Part shown: piece by piece, positions 8,793 to 17,523 of the stretch | Layout of the letters: the number at the start of each line of letters is the position of its first letter | How positions within the stretch are numbered: position 1 is the first letter of the stretch | Source of the DNA: Candidatus Sumerlaeia bacterium | Lineage (GTDB): Bacteria; Sumerlaeota; Sumerlaeia; JABWBI01 | Length of the DNA stretch: 50,264 nucleotides | Reading direction: 5' to 3' | NCBI GenBank assembly: GCA_013360565.1 | Contig: JABWBI010000003.1 | Coordinates: forward strand, 1 to 50,264 | The notes under the pieces: model-generated | The model's input: the letters and a program-made list of their open reading frames with translations, nothing else | The model's database searches: none | Told to the model about the DNA's origin: nothing | Translations under genes and position numbers: made by a program

Positions 8793-9605
8793 TCAAACCC
8801 CTCCTTCCCGGAGGCGCCGGACCGCTTCCACCGTGGCAGCGACCCGCTCGGGGTCGAGTGGCCGGTCCCACCGCCCCGACTCCTTCAGCCAGGAGCCGAC
8901 GATGAAACCGTCGGCGTGAGGCCAGAGGGATTCCAGATTCTCAGGTGTCGTGCCGGAGCCCGCGAAGACGGGCAGCCGCGTGGCGCGCTTGGCCTCGGCG
9001 GCATCGCCGGGGGAGGTGGCTTGGCCCGTCGCCACGCCTGTCACGACCACGGCATCTGCTCCGAAGAACTCCGCCGCGTGGGCCGTCTCCGCGAGCGAGA
9101 CATCCGCTGTCACGGCGTGGCTCGAGTGCTTCTTCTTGATGTCCGCGAGGACCGCGACCGGCTCAGCGCCGATCATCCGCCGGAAGCGCAGAAGGGCCGC
9201 CGCGTCGGCGTCCATCCAGCCCTCGTCCGCGATGTGTGCGAAGACGAATCCCTCCGCGCGGATGAACTGCAGGCCTGCGGCGAGAGCCACGCTCAGGGCC
9301 TCCCGGTTGGCCCCGGCGAGCACCTGAATTCCGATCGGCACACTGACGGCCCGGCGCAGGGCGCAGGCCACCGCCGTCATGGCCGCCGTGATCTCGGGCC
9401 CGACCTGGCGATTCAGGTAGGGCAAGTCGTGCATGTTCTCGATCAGCACCGCGTCGAACCCCGAAGTGGCCAGCAGCGTCGCCTCCGAGACGGCCTGGTC
9501 GACGATGGACGGCATCGGCAGGCGGTGGCGAGGTGTCCCCGGCAGCGCGGCGACATGCACCATTCCGATGAGGGCCTTTGGCGGAAGAGGCGAGTGTCCA
9601 GACAT
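8793..9605 (-). CDS. BtpA/SgcQ-family protein (TIM-barrel)
   Basis: 270 residues matching the BtpA family: an IGMVHVAALPGTP start, a DAVLIENMHDLPY segment near residues 50-60, and the C-terminal phosphate-binding-like segment LPVFAGSGTTPEN...GFIVGSWLKESG. In cyanobacteria BtpA is needed for stable photosystem I; nothing else in the window is photosynthetic, and non-photosynthetic homologues (such as SgcQ in sugar gene sets) suggest a small-molecule enzyme of unknown reaction. The gene starts 8 bases after the D-aminoacylase stop, so it is the second gene of that operon. Family call firm, function open. Confidence 0.9.
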   Translation of the reverse strand: MSGHSPLPPKALIGMVHVAALPGTPRHRLPMPSIVDQAVSEATLLATSGFDAVLIENMHDLPYLNRQVGPEITAAMTAVACALRRAVSVPIGIQVLAGANREALSVALAAGLQFIRAEGFVFAHIADEGWMDADAAALLRFRRMIGAEPVAVLADIKKKHSSHAVTADVSLAETAHAAEFFGADAVVVTGVATGQATSPGDAAEAKRATRLPVFAGSGTTPENLESLWPHADGFIVGSWLKESGRWDRPLDPERVAATVEAVRRLREGGV

Positions 9606-9613
9606 GGGCGGCC

Positions 9614-11200
9614 TCAGTATCTTTCGAGAAACTGTCCCGGCGTGGCGCCGGTGTGACGGTCATCACGGACCACCGGCACACCGTTGACGACGACGTGGCG
9701 GAACCCCCTGGCCAGGAGCGTGGGCTCTGCGTAGGTGGCGCGGTCCTGGACCTTCGCCAAGTCGAAAACGGCGATGTCGGCCGCGGCGCTCGCTCTCAGC
9801 ACGCCGCGCCCTCTCAGGCCAAACATTTCCGCCGGCAGTGACGTGATCTTGCGAATGGCCTCCTGGATGGTCAGAACCCCCAGCTCGCGGACATAGCGCC
9901 GCAGGTAGAGCGCAAACGATCCATAGCCGCGCGGGTGCTGGCGTCCCTGATTCGTCGGACCGGTGGGTGCTCGCAGCGCGGCGTCGGAACCCACCATGCC
10001 CCAGGGGTGCGTCAGCACCTCGTCCGTCTCCTCCTGACTCTGAGTGAAGGTCACCCGGGAGGCGTTTCCTCCCGAGGCGATGACCAGCCTCAAGAAGAGC
10101 TCGCCCGGGATGTCGCCCGACTGCCGGGCCGCCTCGGCGATGCTGAGGCCCTCGAGCGGACGGAGCTCCTCGCACGCCGCGTCGGCGATCAGCGTGCCTT
10201 CCCAGAGACCGTCGGCCTCCATCGTCTGCTCGACCCAGGCGATGATCTCGCCCCAGCGGGACGAGTCGCGGAGTCTGCGCACGAGATCGCCGCGCGTGCC
10301 GTCCACGGCCCAGGGGGGAAGCAGCGACATGAACGACGTCTGGGACGCCGTGTAGGGATACTTGTCGAAACGCACCCAGCGGCCCTGCTCGTTCGACGCC
10401 TCGATGCGTTCGATGGCGCGGCGCACCTTCCCCCAGTTCCGCGGAGCGCACGCCTTGAGGTGGGAGACCTGCGTGCGGATTCCCGCCCGCTCACCGATCT
10501 CGCAGCACTCGTCGACGGCCTCGAGGAGCGTGTCACCCTCGCCGCGGATGTGGCTGGTGTAGCACGCGCCGCGGCCCCGGAGTCCTTCGGCGAGCGACAC
10601 GAGCTCGTCCGTCGAGGCCCACATCGAGGGAGTGTAGATCAACCCGGAGGAGAGGCCCAGCGCCCCCTGGTCAAGGGCGGCATCCAGCTCACGGCGCTGC
10701 GCGGCCAGCGTGTCGCGGTCCGAGGGCACGTTGCCGAGGCCGCAGGTCACCCCGCGGAGGTTGCCATTGCCGGTGAGGGCCGCGATGTGAAGCGCATGCC
10801 CGCGCTGGGTCAGTCGAGCGCGGTAGGACGCGAGGTCGTCCCAGTCCGGGATGAGACCGAGGGCCTCGATCTCCTGCCGCTCGCGCTCGAGGTACGCACC
10901 GCGGATCGGGAAGGGGGAGAACCCGCAGTTGCCGATGATCTCGGCCGTGACACCCTGATGCACCTTCGAGTCGCAGGTGGGGCACGCGAGCACGGTGTAG
11001 TCGCTGTGGGTGTGGACGTCGATGAAGCCGGGTGTCACGTGGCAGCCGGTGGCATCGAGGGTCTGCCGTGCCTCTGTCTCGGGGGGTAGGGGGCCGAGGG
11101 CCGTGATGCGGTTCCCCTCGATGCCCACGTCGGCGTGGAAGGGTTCGGCGCCCGTGCCGTCAACGACAAGTCCGCCGCGGATGACGAGATCAAAGGCCAT
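9614..11200 (-). CDS. N-acyl-D-amino-acid deacylase / D-aminoacylase (amidohydrolase)
   Basis: 528 residues of the amidohydrolase superfamily, D-aminoacylase group, which hydrolyses N-acyl-D-amino acids to D-amino acid and carboxylate using zinc. Visible ligand motifs are the HTH pair (H63, H65 in FIDVHTHSDY), a conserved Cys (C92 in IGNCGFSPFP), TSHIRGE, VSHLKA and the late GSDAAL aspartate. The start at 11200 (MAFDLVIRGG) is chosen because a GGAGGCG site lies 7 bases upstream; the longer frame has no support. No signal peptide, so probably cytoplasmic. Co-transcribed with the btpA-like gene. Substrate could also be a dipeptide or other N-acyl compound. Confidence 0.88.
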   Translation of the reverse strand: MAFDLVIRGGLVVDGTGAEPFHADVGIEGNRITALGPLPPETEARQTLDATGCHVTPGFIDVHTHSDYTVLACPTCDSKVHQGVTAEIIGNCGFSPFPIRGAYLERERQEIEALGLIPDWDDLASYRARLTQRGHALHIAALTGNGNLRGVTCGLGNVPSDRDTLAAQRRELDAALDQGALGLSSGLIYTPSMWASTDELVSLAEGLRGRGACYTSHIRGEGDTLLEAVDECCEIGERAGIRTQVSHLKACAPRNWGKVRRAIERIEASNEQGRWVRFDKYPYTASQTSFMSLLPPWAVDGTRGDLVRRLRDSSRWGEIIAWVEQTMEADGLWEGTLIADAACEELRPLEGLSIAEAARQSGDIPGELFLRLVIASGGNASRVTFTQSQEETDEVLTHPWGMVGSDAALRAPTGPTNQGRQHPRGYGSFALYLRRYVRELGVLTIQEAIRKITSLPAEMFGLRGRGVLRASAAADIAVFDLAKVQDRATYAEPTLLARGFRHVVVNGVPVVRDDRHTGATPGQFLERY

Positions 11201-11299
11201 GCCGTTCGCCTCCGGAAGGATACTCTGTGGTGACGGTTCCGGGGCCGACAATCAACCTCTGCTTGCCAAGGCGGAGGTGGGGGAGCATCATGGGCCGGG

Positions 11300-12649
11300 A
11301 TGTGTCGAATCGTTCCAACCCTGGTGTTTCTCGCCGTCGCGGTCCCGGCGCCCGCTCAACTCCGCAACCCCCTTCTCGACCCGCGCTATGTTGATTCCGA
11401 GCAGGTCTTCGACTCGACGGAGCTGGCCCGCATCGATCTCACGATGACTGAGGCGGACTACCAGTTCCTCCTGGCGGACCCCGCGGCCCGCATCGAGGTC
11501 CCCGCGGACATGAGATTCCGCAACGCCCATCTCGACGAGACGCTCCAGAGTGTCGGGGTGCGCTTTCGCGGCGGGACCTCCATCAATCTTCGCAAGCACT
11601 CATGGGACATCGACTTCAACCACTTCATCGAGGGGCAGCGGTTTCACGGTCTGCGTCAGTTCAACGTCAACTCCCACCACAACGACCCGTCGATCCTCCG
11701 CGGCCACCTGATGCTCGAGTTCTGCCGCCGCGAGGGCATCCCCGCGCCGCGCAGTCACCTGTGCGATCTTCACCTGCACACGACGGGTCCCGGCGGCATC
11801 ACCGGGCGATTCCTCGGCACCTTCGTCAACACCGAGCAGATCGACGGGACCTTCCTCCGCGCGTGGTACTCGGAGAACGACGGGCCCCTCTACAAGTGCA
11901 CCTTCCCTGCAAACCTCACGGTGATCGGCGAGGGAGCCTCGGAGGACTACGCGGTTCCCCAGTATGAGCTCGCCGATGACAACGACGGCGCCGGGCGCGG
12001 CCCTCTGGCGGCGTTCATTCGCGCTCTCAGCGAGATCCCCGGCAATCAGTTCGAGGCCCAGTTTCCGCTCGTCTTTGATGTCGACACCTACCTCCGCTCG
12101 CTGGCCGTCGAGACGGCGTTCGGCCACTGGGACGGCCACTGGGCCAACCAGAACAACTTCTTCCTGTACCACATCCCGCCGGGGGCCGCTCCGGGCACAG
12201 GGCTGATTCAGTTCATCACCTACGACGTCGACAATGTGATGGAGGTCAACTTCACCGGGACCGACACGGCGACGGTCGCGCCGCTGAACTTCGGTACGCG
12301 GAGCACGTCGAATCGCCCGCTGCCCAACCGGGTCCTCGCCGTGACGGCTTGGCGCAACCGGTACCTTCAGATCCTCTCCGAGTGGTACCGTGACGAGTTC
12401 ACCCCGGTGCGCATGGCCCCGGAGATCGCACGGCTGCGCGACCTGATCGCCCCGTCGATCCTCGCGGACTTGGCCGGCGAGAACCACTACGGCGACCAGT
12501 GGGGATTCGACTTCGACGACTTTCTGGACTCGGTCAACGGCACGGGGGGCGTGGCCTTCTTCGTCCGGCGCGGCGTCTTCGAGTACGTCTCCGTGCGCTC
12601 TCAGTACGAAATACCGTCGGGCCTGTTCCTCTGGGGCCCGGCGCTCTGA
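11300..12649 (+). CDS. Secreted CotH-kinase-family protein, copy 1
   Basis: 449 residues. A signal peptide (MCRIVPTLVFLAVAVPAPAQ) precedes a CotH-like body. CotH proteins are an atypical kinase fold; spore-coat CotH phosphorylates secreted proteins. Family features include GVRFRGGTS, KHSWDIDFNHF, a long RQFNVNSHHNDPS segment, an FVNTEQIDGTFLRAW region and ITYDVDNVME, whose DVD acidic pair sits where metal-binding aspartates are expected. The next gene is a close paralogue with the same layout. The ribosome site is weak: GGAGGTGGGGG lies about 15 bases upstream. It is divergent from the D-aminoacylase operon. Kinase activity is inferred from the family. Confidence 0.85.
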   Translation: MCRIVPTLVFLAVAVPAPAQLRNPLLDPRYVDSEQVFDSTELARIDLTMTEADYQFLLADPAARIEVPADMRFRNAHLDETLQSVGVRFRGGTSINLRKHSWDIDFNHFIEGQRFHGLRQFNVNSHHNDPSILRGHLMLEFCRREGIPAPRSHLCDLHLHTTGPGGITGRFLGTFVNTEQIDGTFLRAWYSENDGPLYKCTFPANLTVIGEGASEDYAVPQYELADDNDGAGRGPLAAFIRALSEIPGNQFEAQFPLVFDVDTYLRSLAVETAFGHWDGHWANQNNFFLYHIPPGAAPGTGLIQFITYDVDNVMEVNFTGTDTATVAPLNFGTRSTSNRPLPNRVLAVTAWRNRYLQILSEWYRDEFTPVRMAPEIARLRDLIAPSILADLAGENHYGDQWGFDFDDFLDSVNGTGGVAFFVRRGVFEYVSVRSQYEIPSGLFLWGPAL

Positions 12650-12719
12650 GCGCGACTCCGAGCTTGCCTGCGGCTTGGCTGAACTCCTACGGTGACCTCT
12701 TCGCAGAGGGGTCATCGCC

Positions 12720-14057
12720 ATGCGTCTGCTTCTCCTGTCTGTCTGGGTGGGAGTGCTGTCGCCATTCGCCGGCGCGCAGCTCCGCGATCCGTTCCTCGAC
12801 CCGAGGTACGTCGACTCCGAGCAGGTGTTCAGCAGCGCGCAGCTCGCCCGCATCGACATCACGATGAGCGAGGCGGACTACCGGGAGCTCCTCGACGAGC
12901 CCGAGGAGCGGGAGGACCAGCCCGCGACGATGCGCTTCCGCAACGCTCTGCTCGACGAGACGCTCACCGGCGTCGGGGTGCGGTTCCGCGGGAACTCGTC
13001 GATCGATCTGTACAAGCACTCGTGGAACATCGACTTCAACCACTTCGTCGAGGGCCAGCGCTTTCACGGTCTGCGGCAGTTCAATCTCAACTCTCACCAC
13101 AACGACCCGTCGATCTTCCGGGGGCATCTGATGCTCGAGTTCTGCCGGCGCCAGCGCATCCCCGCGCCGCGGAGTCACCTGTGCGACCTCTATCTCCACA
13201 CGACGGGACCGGGCGGACGCACGCGGTTCCTGGGGACGTTCGTCAACGCCGAGCAGATCGACGGGACCTTCCTGCGCGCGTGGTACACCGACAACGACGG
13301 CCCGCTGTACAAGTGCGAGGCGCCGGCCGACTTCCGCATCCGGGGGAACGGATCGGCATCGGCCTACGAGGACAGTCAGTACGAGCTCGCCGACGACGAC
13401 CTGGGCTTCGGCTACGCCCCGCTGGCGGCCTTCATCGAGCTCTTGAACACGATCCCGGACTCGGAGTTCGCTGAGCGCTTCCCCGAGTTCTTCGATGTGC
13501 CGGCGTACCTCCGTGTCCTGGCCGTCGAGACGCTCTTCGGGCACTACGACAACCACTGGCACAACCGGAACAACTGCTATCTCTACGTCATCCCGGCCTC
13601 CGGCCGCCCGGGGTCGGGCAAGGTCCAGTTCATCACCTATGATCACGACAACACAATGGGGGTGTGCTTCGACGACGGCTTCAACCCGGCGACCATCGAC
13701 TTCCGGAACTTCGGGCCGCGCAGCCGCTCGACGCGCCCTCTGCCGGCGCGCGTCCTGGCCGTGCCCGCCTGGGAGGCCGAGTATCTGCGCACGCTGGACG
13801 AGTGGATCCGCGGTCCGTTCACGCCGGCGGTGCTCGAGGACGAGATCACGCGCTACCGGGACATGATCGGGCCGTCGATCCAGCAGGACATCAGTGACCG
13901 CAACTACTACGGCGACCAGTGGGGGTACACCTACGACACGTTCCTCCGGTCGATCGACAACGACGGGGCGGTGCGCGGACATGTCAGGCAGGGACTGCGC
14001 CAGTACGTTCGCCTTCGGTCGGGGTACACGATGCCGGAGGGGCTCATCCTGTTCTGA
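12720..14057 (+). CDS. Secreted CotH-kinase-family protein, copy 2 (tandem paralogue)
   Basis: 445 residues with a signal peptide (MRLLLLSVWVGVLSPFAGAQ). The mature start LRDPFLDPRYVDSEQVF and most internal blocks (RHL-free segments such as GQRFHGLRQFN, NSHHNDPSIFRGHLMLEFCR, NAEQIDGTFLRAWYTDNDGP) repeat copy 1 almost word for word, so the pair is a tandem duplication. The acidic site reads ITYDHDNTMG, keeping the DxD pair. The C-termini differ. An AGAGGGG site precedes the ATG. The 70-base spacer from copy 1 suggests one transcript. Likely acts outside the inner membrane, perhaps on a secreted protein or polymer. Confidence 0.86.
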   Translation: MRLLLLSVWVGVLSPFAGAQLRDPFLDPRYVDSEQVFSSAQLARIDITMSEADYRELLDEPEEREDQPATMRFRNALLDETLTGVGVRFRGNSSIDLYKHSWNIDFNHFVEGQRFHGLRQFNLNSHHNDPSIFRGHLMLEFCRRQRIPAPRSHLCDLYLHTTGPGGRTRFLGTFVNAEQIDGTFLRAWYTDNDGPLYKCEAPADFRIRGNGSASAYEDSQYELADDDLGFGYAPLAAFIELLNTIPDSEFAERFPEFFDVPAYLRVLAVETLFGHYDNHWHNRNNCYLYVIPASGRPGSGKVQFITYDHDNTMGVCFDDGFNPATIDFRNFGPRSRSTRPLPARVLAVPAWEAEYLRTLDEWIRGPFTPAVLEDEITRYRDMIGPSIQQDISDRNYYGDQWGYTYDTFLRSIDNDGAVRGHVRQGLRQYVRLRSGYTMPEGLILF

Positions 14058-14128
14058 GAAACTGTGAAATCCGTGGCGGGAGACAGAGGACGCCATCGGC
14101 ATCTGAAGGGCGCATTCAAGATCGGGGC

Positions 14129-14159
14129 TTGACGAGTCGATGGGACTCTGTGAAAGTAT
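14129..14159 (+). promoter_or_regulatory. Possible promoter ahead of the 57-residue Cys/His gene
   Basis: TTGACG (14129-14134) is a near-consensus -35 element. The candidate -10 region GAAAGTAT (14152-14159) is poor. It lies 32 bases upstream of the ATG at 14191. Weak call based on spacing and position. Confidence 0.25.
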
Positions 14160-14190
14160 TCACGGAATCGGGCTCTGGAGGTGCCCACCC

Positions 14191-14364
14191 ATGTCGCTCA
14201 CCATCGAACCCCACCAGTGCCAAGGGGAAGACTGCGAGCACCGCAAGACCGCGCGAAAGGCTCAGGAGATTGAAGATCGGATCCGGGGGTTCCGCACCAC
14301 TTTTGATGAGACCGGCCATGAGATCGATGCCCATGGCGTCTACCTTGAGCACGTGACCGACTGA
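14191..14364 (+). CDS. Small hypothetical protein with Cys/His cluster (57 aa)
   Basis: MSLTIEPHQ start with an excellent ribosome site (GGAGGTG, 7 bases before the ATG at 14191). The protein is hydrophilic, with CQGEDCEH at residues 10-17, then a Lys/Arg-rich helix (RKTARKAQEIEDRIRGF) and an acidic C-terminal part. The C-x5-C-H group could bind a metal, but one cluster is too little for a call. It lies between the CotH pair and the first pseudopilin, 89 bases before the latter. I recognise no family. The strong SD and GC-rich third positions argue that it is real. Confidence 0.6.
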   Translation: MSLTIEPHQCQGEDCEHRKTARKAQEIEDRIRGFRTTFDETGHEIDAHGVYLEHVTD

Positions 14365-14404
14365 CCATTCCTCGGTGAATCTCTCAGTCCGGGTGTCATC
14401 CCCG

Positions 14405-14440
14405 CCTTGGCTTCAACCGTCCCAATCTGAAATGCCAAGG
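14405..14440. promoter_or_regulatory. Inverted repeat ahead of pseudopilin 1
   Basis: CCTTGGC (14405-14411) and GCCAAGG (14434-14440) are perfect complements separated by 22 bases, ending just before the AAAGGATAG ribosome site of the pseudopilin gene. Folded in RNA it would lie beside the SD; as DNA it could be an operator. Function unproven. Confidence 0.3.
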
Positions 14441-14453
14441 AAAGGATAGACAT

Positions 14454-15164
14454 ATGCAGCCGACCTCCCGGGCCGCCTTCACGCTCATCGAGCTTCTGAT
14501 CGTCGTCGCGATCATCGCTATCCTGGCGGCGATCGCGGTTCCGAACTTCCTCGAGGCCCAGACGCGGGCGAAGGTGGCCCGAGCCAAGGCGGACATGCGG
14601 TCGCTCGACCTGGCTCTGGAGGCCTATCACATCGACAACAACGGCTATCCCTACATCGTCGACAGCAACGGGCTCGAGTGGCAGATGCCTGCGGGCTTTC
14701 CTCCGGGGGCGGGCTCCTCGGGCCCGGGAGGGCTGACCACCCCCATCGCCTACATCACCTCGAGTCTCCCGGATCCCTTCGTCCTCAACCAGGCGGAGAA
14801 CCCGGCCATGGGGCCCCAGGGCAAGCCGTCGCTCTACTACGAGCGCCTGGGCTTCGGTTACGACGGCGCCGGGATGCGCTGGGACGACAACGGCTCGGGC
14901 TTCCGGGCGGTCCGTGTGTGCGTCGATGGAAATGGAACGCTCAGTGGCACCGCACCGGACTTCAACACGACGGACATCTCCCTCATCCCCGCCCGGTGGG
15001 TGCTTTTCAGCATCGGCCCCGACCGGTCCCACCGCGTCTACAACCCCGATGGAAGCATCCTTGTCCGCTCGCGCTTCAGTGTCCTCAACCGCTACGACCC
15101 CACCAACGGCACCGTGAGCCAGGGCAACGTGCTGCGCTTGCCCGGTGGCATCTCCTATCCGTGA
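14454..15164 (+). CDS. Type II secretion-like pseudopilin (prepilin N-terminal domain), copy 1
   Basis: 236 residues. The class III leader is short (MQPTSRAA) and is followed by FTLIELLIVVAIIAILAAIAV, the membrane and assembly helix of prepilins. The cleavage site would be Ala8-Phe9 rather than the usual Gly-Phe; the +5 Glu (E13) needed for assembly is present. The mature body has the NFLEAQTRAKVARAKADMRSL segment and ends with RYDPTNGTVSQGNVLRLPGG. Such minor pilins are widespread in environmental phyla and are assembled by T2SS/T4P machinery. A clear SD (AAAGGAT) supports the ATG. pilT lies convergently 6 bases beyond the stop. Confidence 0.92.
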   Translation: MQPTSRAAFTLIELLIVVAIIAILAAIAVPNFLEAQTRAKVARAKADMRSLDLALEAYHIDNNGYPYIVDSNGLEWQMPAGFPPGAGSSGPGGLTTPIAYITSSLPDPFVLNQAENPAMGPQGKPSLYYERLGFGYDGAGMRWDDNGSGFRAVRVCVDGNGTLSGTAPDFNTTDISLIPARWVLFSIGPDRSHRVYNPDGSILVRSRFSVLNRYDPTNGTVSQGNVLRLPGGISYP

Positions 15165-15170
15165 GGGTGG

Positions 15171-16253
15171 TCAGCCCGCCGCGCGGGCAGGCGCCTGCGA
15201 CTGGAAGCGGCCGAACTTCTCGATGAAGTGCGGCCGATCGAAGGCCGCGGCCAGGGCGGCCTCGTAGGAGATGATGCCGGCCTGAAGGCGCTCACCGAGG
15301 CTGTTGTTGAGAGAGAGCATGCCCTCCTCGACGCCGGTCTGAATCGAGGACTGGATCTGGTGGATCTTCCCCTCGCGGATCAGGTTCTTGACGGCCCGGT
15401 TGCAGACGAGCACCTCGAATGCGGCCACGCGGCCCCCCTCGACGCGCGGGACGAGCCGCTGCGCGACCACCCCCTCGAGGCTGACCGCGAGCTGCGCCCG
15501 GATCTGCGCCTGCTGGTGGGGCGAAAAGGCGTCGATGACGCGGTTGATCGTCTGCGCCGCCTCATTCGTGTGAAGGGTCGAGAAGGTCAGATGCCCCGTC
15601 TCCGCCAGCGTGATCGCCGTCTGCATCGACTCGGCGTCGCGCATCTCGCCCAGGAGCACGACGTCCGGGTCCTGGCGGAAGGAGTGACGCAGGGCCGAGT
15701 TGAACGTCTGCGTGTCGAGCCGGACCTCGCGCTGTGTGACGGTGGAGAGCTTCTCCTGGTAGATGTACTCGATGGGGTCCTCGATCGTCAGGATGTGGCA
15801 GCGGCGCGTCGCGTTGATCTCGTTGAGCATCGCGGCGAGCGTCGTGGACTTGCCCGAGCCCGTCGGCCCCGTCACCAGGACGAGCCCGCGTGTCAGCGCC
15901 AGGAACTTGTGCATCACCGGCGGGAGCCTCAGCTCCTCCATCGTCGGAATCTTGTCCGGGATGAGCCGGAGCGCGGCGCAGATCTGCCCCTGCTGGCTGA
16001 AGAGGTTGACGCGGATGCGGCACACCCCCGGCACGGAGGCCGAGAAGTCGAGGTCCCGCTCGCGCTCGAAGGCGCGGAGCTGCTCGGGCGTGAGGAAGCC
16101 CAGGAGGAAGTCGCGGAACTCGCGCTCGGTCAGGTGGGCGCCCTCGACGTCGTAGAGCTCCCCGTCGATGCGCACGCGCGCCACGCCCCCGGCGCGCAGG
16201 TGGATGTCGCTGGCGCCCTCGGCGTGTGCGCGGCGGACGAGCTCATTGAGCAT
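15171..16253 (-). CDS. pilT: Type IV pilus retraction ATPase PilT
   Basis: 360 residues, typical PilT length. Powers pilus retraction (twitching) from the cytoplasmic side of the inner membrane. Walker A is GPTGSGKST (129-137); TIEDPIEYIY carries the Asp box; GEMRDAESM is the Walker B/arginine region; FSTLHTNEAAQTINRVID is the His box. The C-terminal AVKNLIREGK matches the PilT-specific AIRNLIREGK signature and separates it from PilB. The start overlaps the end of the upstream CorC-like gene by 11 bases, so it is the last gene of an operon with two CBS-domain membrane proteins, an unusual partnership. Confidence 0.95.
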   Translation of the reverse strand: MLNELVRRAHAEGASDIHLRAGGVARVRIDGELYDVEGAHLTEREFRDFLLGFLTPEQLRAFERERDLDFSASVPGVCRIRVNLFSQQGQICAALRLIPDKIPTMEELRLPPVMHKFLALTRGLVLVTGPTGSGKSTTLAAMLNEINATRRCHILTIEDPIEYIYQEKLSTVTQREVRLDTQTFNSALRHSFRQDPDVVLLGEMRDAESMQTAITLAETGHLTFSTLHTNEAAQTINRVIDAFSPHQQAQIRAQLAVSLEGVVAQRLVPRVEGGRVAAFEVLVCNRAVKNLIREGKIHQIQSSIQTGVEEGMLSLNNSLGERLQAGIISYEAALAAAFDRPHFIEKFGRFQSQAPARAAG

Positions 16254-17523
16254 CGGGTTCGGCGGGCTCCAGGCGGATGCGGACGATCTGCTGGGCGTTC
16301 ATCTCGACGACGCGCAGCGTGTGGCCGCCGTGGCGGATGGACTCGCCGGCGCGAGGCACGCGGCCCAGGCGCTCGTAGAGGAAGCCGCCGAGAGTGTCGC
16401 AGTGGGTCTTCGGAATCGCCAGCCCAAAGTGGGCATTCAAGTCATCCAGGTCGGTGGCCGCCTCGACGGTGAGCACCCCGTCGGGCCCCACCGTCCACTG
16501 CGGCCGCTCGCGGTCGAACTCATCAGCGATCTGGCCGAAGATCTCCTCGAGGATGTCCTCGCGCGTCACCCAGCCCGAGCACGCCCCGTGCTCGTCGATC
16601 ACGATGGCCGCTCTCAGGCGCTCGCGGAGCATCTCCTGCAGGAGGTCGTCGACCCGCTTCACCTCGGGGACGAAGTGCGGCGGGTGGATCATTGCCCGCA
16701 GCTGCGCCGGCGACTTCGGCTCGCCCGCGAGCGCCTCGTAGATGTCGATGTGCCCGATCACGTTGATGATCATGTCCCGGTACACGGGGAATCGCGAGTG
16801 CCCCGAGCTGCGGGCCAGCTCCGCCAGGCGCTCCTGGCTCAGCTCCTTTTCGGCAATGGCCACCATCCGGATGAGCGGCCGCATGACCTCCCGCGCCAGT
16901 GTGCGGTGGAGGTTGAGGATCCGGTGGATCATCTGCCGCTCGCTGCGCTCGAGGCCGCCCTCGTCTTCGGCCTGTTCGAGCATCTCCAGAACCTGATTCT
17001 TCGAGAGCGGTTCTCCGGCGCTCCAGCGGCGGCCGCCCGCGAGGCGCGCCACCGAGCCGACGAGGGCCGTCGCCGTGTGCTCGAGAGGCCGAACGACCGC
17101 CCACATCCAGCCGAGGGGGCGCGCAATGTGGTGGATTCCGCGGTTCGCGCCGCGCCAGCCCAGGGCCTTCGGGGCCAGGAGTCCGAGTGTCGCGGCCAGC
17201 GAGACGGCGGCACCGGTGCATCCGAGGGCCTTCGCCCCTGGCGATGCCGCCGGCCAGTGAAGGTCCGAGAGGCGCCAGAGCAGGAGGGACATCAGGATCA
17301 GGCACAGGATGTGGCCCGCCCGGGTCATGTGCAGCAGGGGCCCTGTCTCCTCGAGCAGCGTGTCGGCCCGCCGCGCGGCGGGGTCGCCGCGCTCGGCGCG
17401 GAGGCGGAGGGCCTGGCGATCCACCCCTGTGATGATACTCTCGGCCGCCGCGAAGAAGGCCGCGGCGAGGACCGCGAGCCCTGTGAGCGCCCAGAGCTCC
17501 GCGATGAGCCACGCGTCCGTCAT
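16243..17523 (-). CDS. CorC/HlyC (CNNM)-type membrane protein with CBS pair, copy 2
   Basis: 426 residues. The N-terminal DUF21 membrane region (about residues 8-180, FAAAESIITGVD near 25-36) is followed by a CBS pair (VMRPLIRMVAI; the second with AIVIDEHGACSGWVTREDILEEIFG) and a C-terminal transporter-associated domain with THCDTLGGFLYERLG. These CNNM-type proteins are linked to magnesium/cobalt efflux or resistance. The glycine-rich mid part RRWSAGEPLSKNQVLEMLEQAEDEG is the usual DUF21-CBS linker. Overlaps the neighbour upstream by 4 bases (ATGA) and pilT downstream by 11. Ion not known. Confidence 0.87.
   Translation of the reverse strand: MTDAWLIAELWALTGLAVLAAAFFAAAESIITGVDRQALRLRAERGDPAARRADTLLEETGPLLHMTRAGHILCLILMSLLLWRLSDLHWPAASPGAKALGCTGAAVSLAATLGLLAPKALGWRGANRGIHHIARPLGWMWAVVRPLEHTATALVGSVARLAGGRRWSAGEPLSKNQVLEMLEQAEDEGGLERSERQMIHRILNLHRTLAREVMRPLIRMVAIAEKELSQERLAELARSSGHSRFPVYRDMIINVIGHIDIYEALAGEPKSPAQLRAMIHPPHFVPEVKRVDDLLQEMLRERLRAAIVIDEHGACSGWVTREDILEEIFGQIADEFDRERPQWTVGPDGVLTVEAATDLDDLNAHFGLAIPKTHCDTLGGFLYERLGRVPRAGESIRHGGHTLRVVEMNAQQIVRIRLEPAEPDAQ

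Noticed and set aside
11201-11299. Sigma-54 promoter (GG-N10-GC) ahead of the CotH genes
   Set aside because: TTGC is present at 11263-11266 but no GG sits at the required distance.
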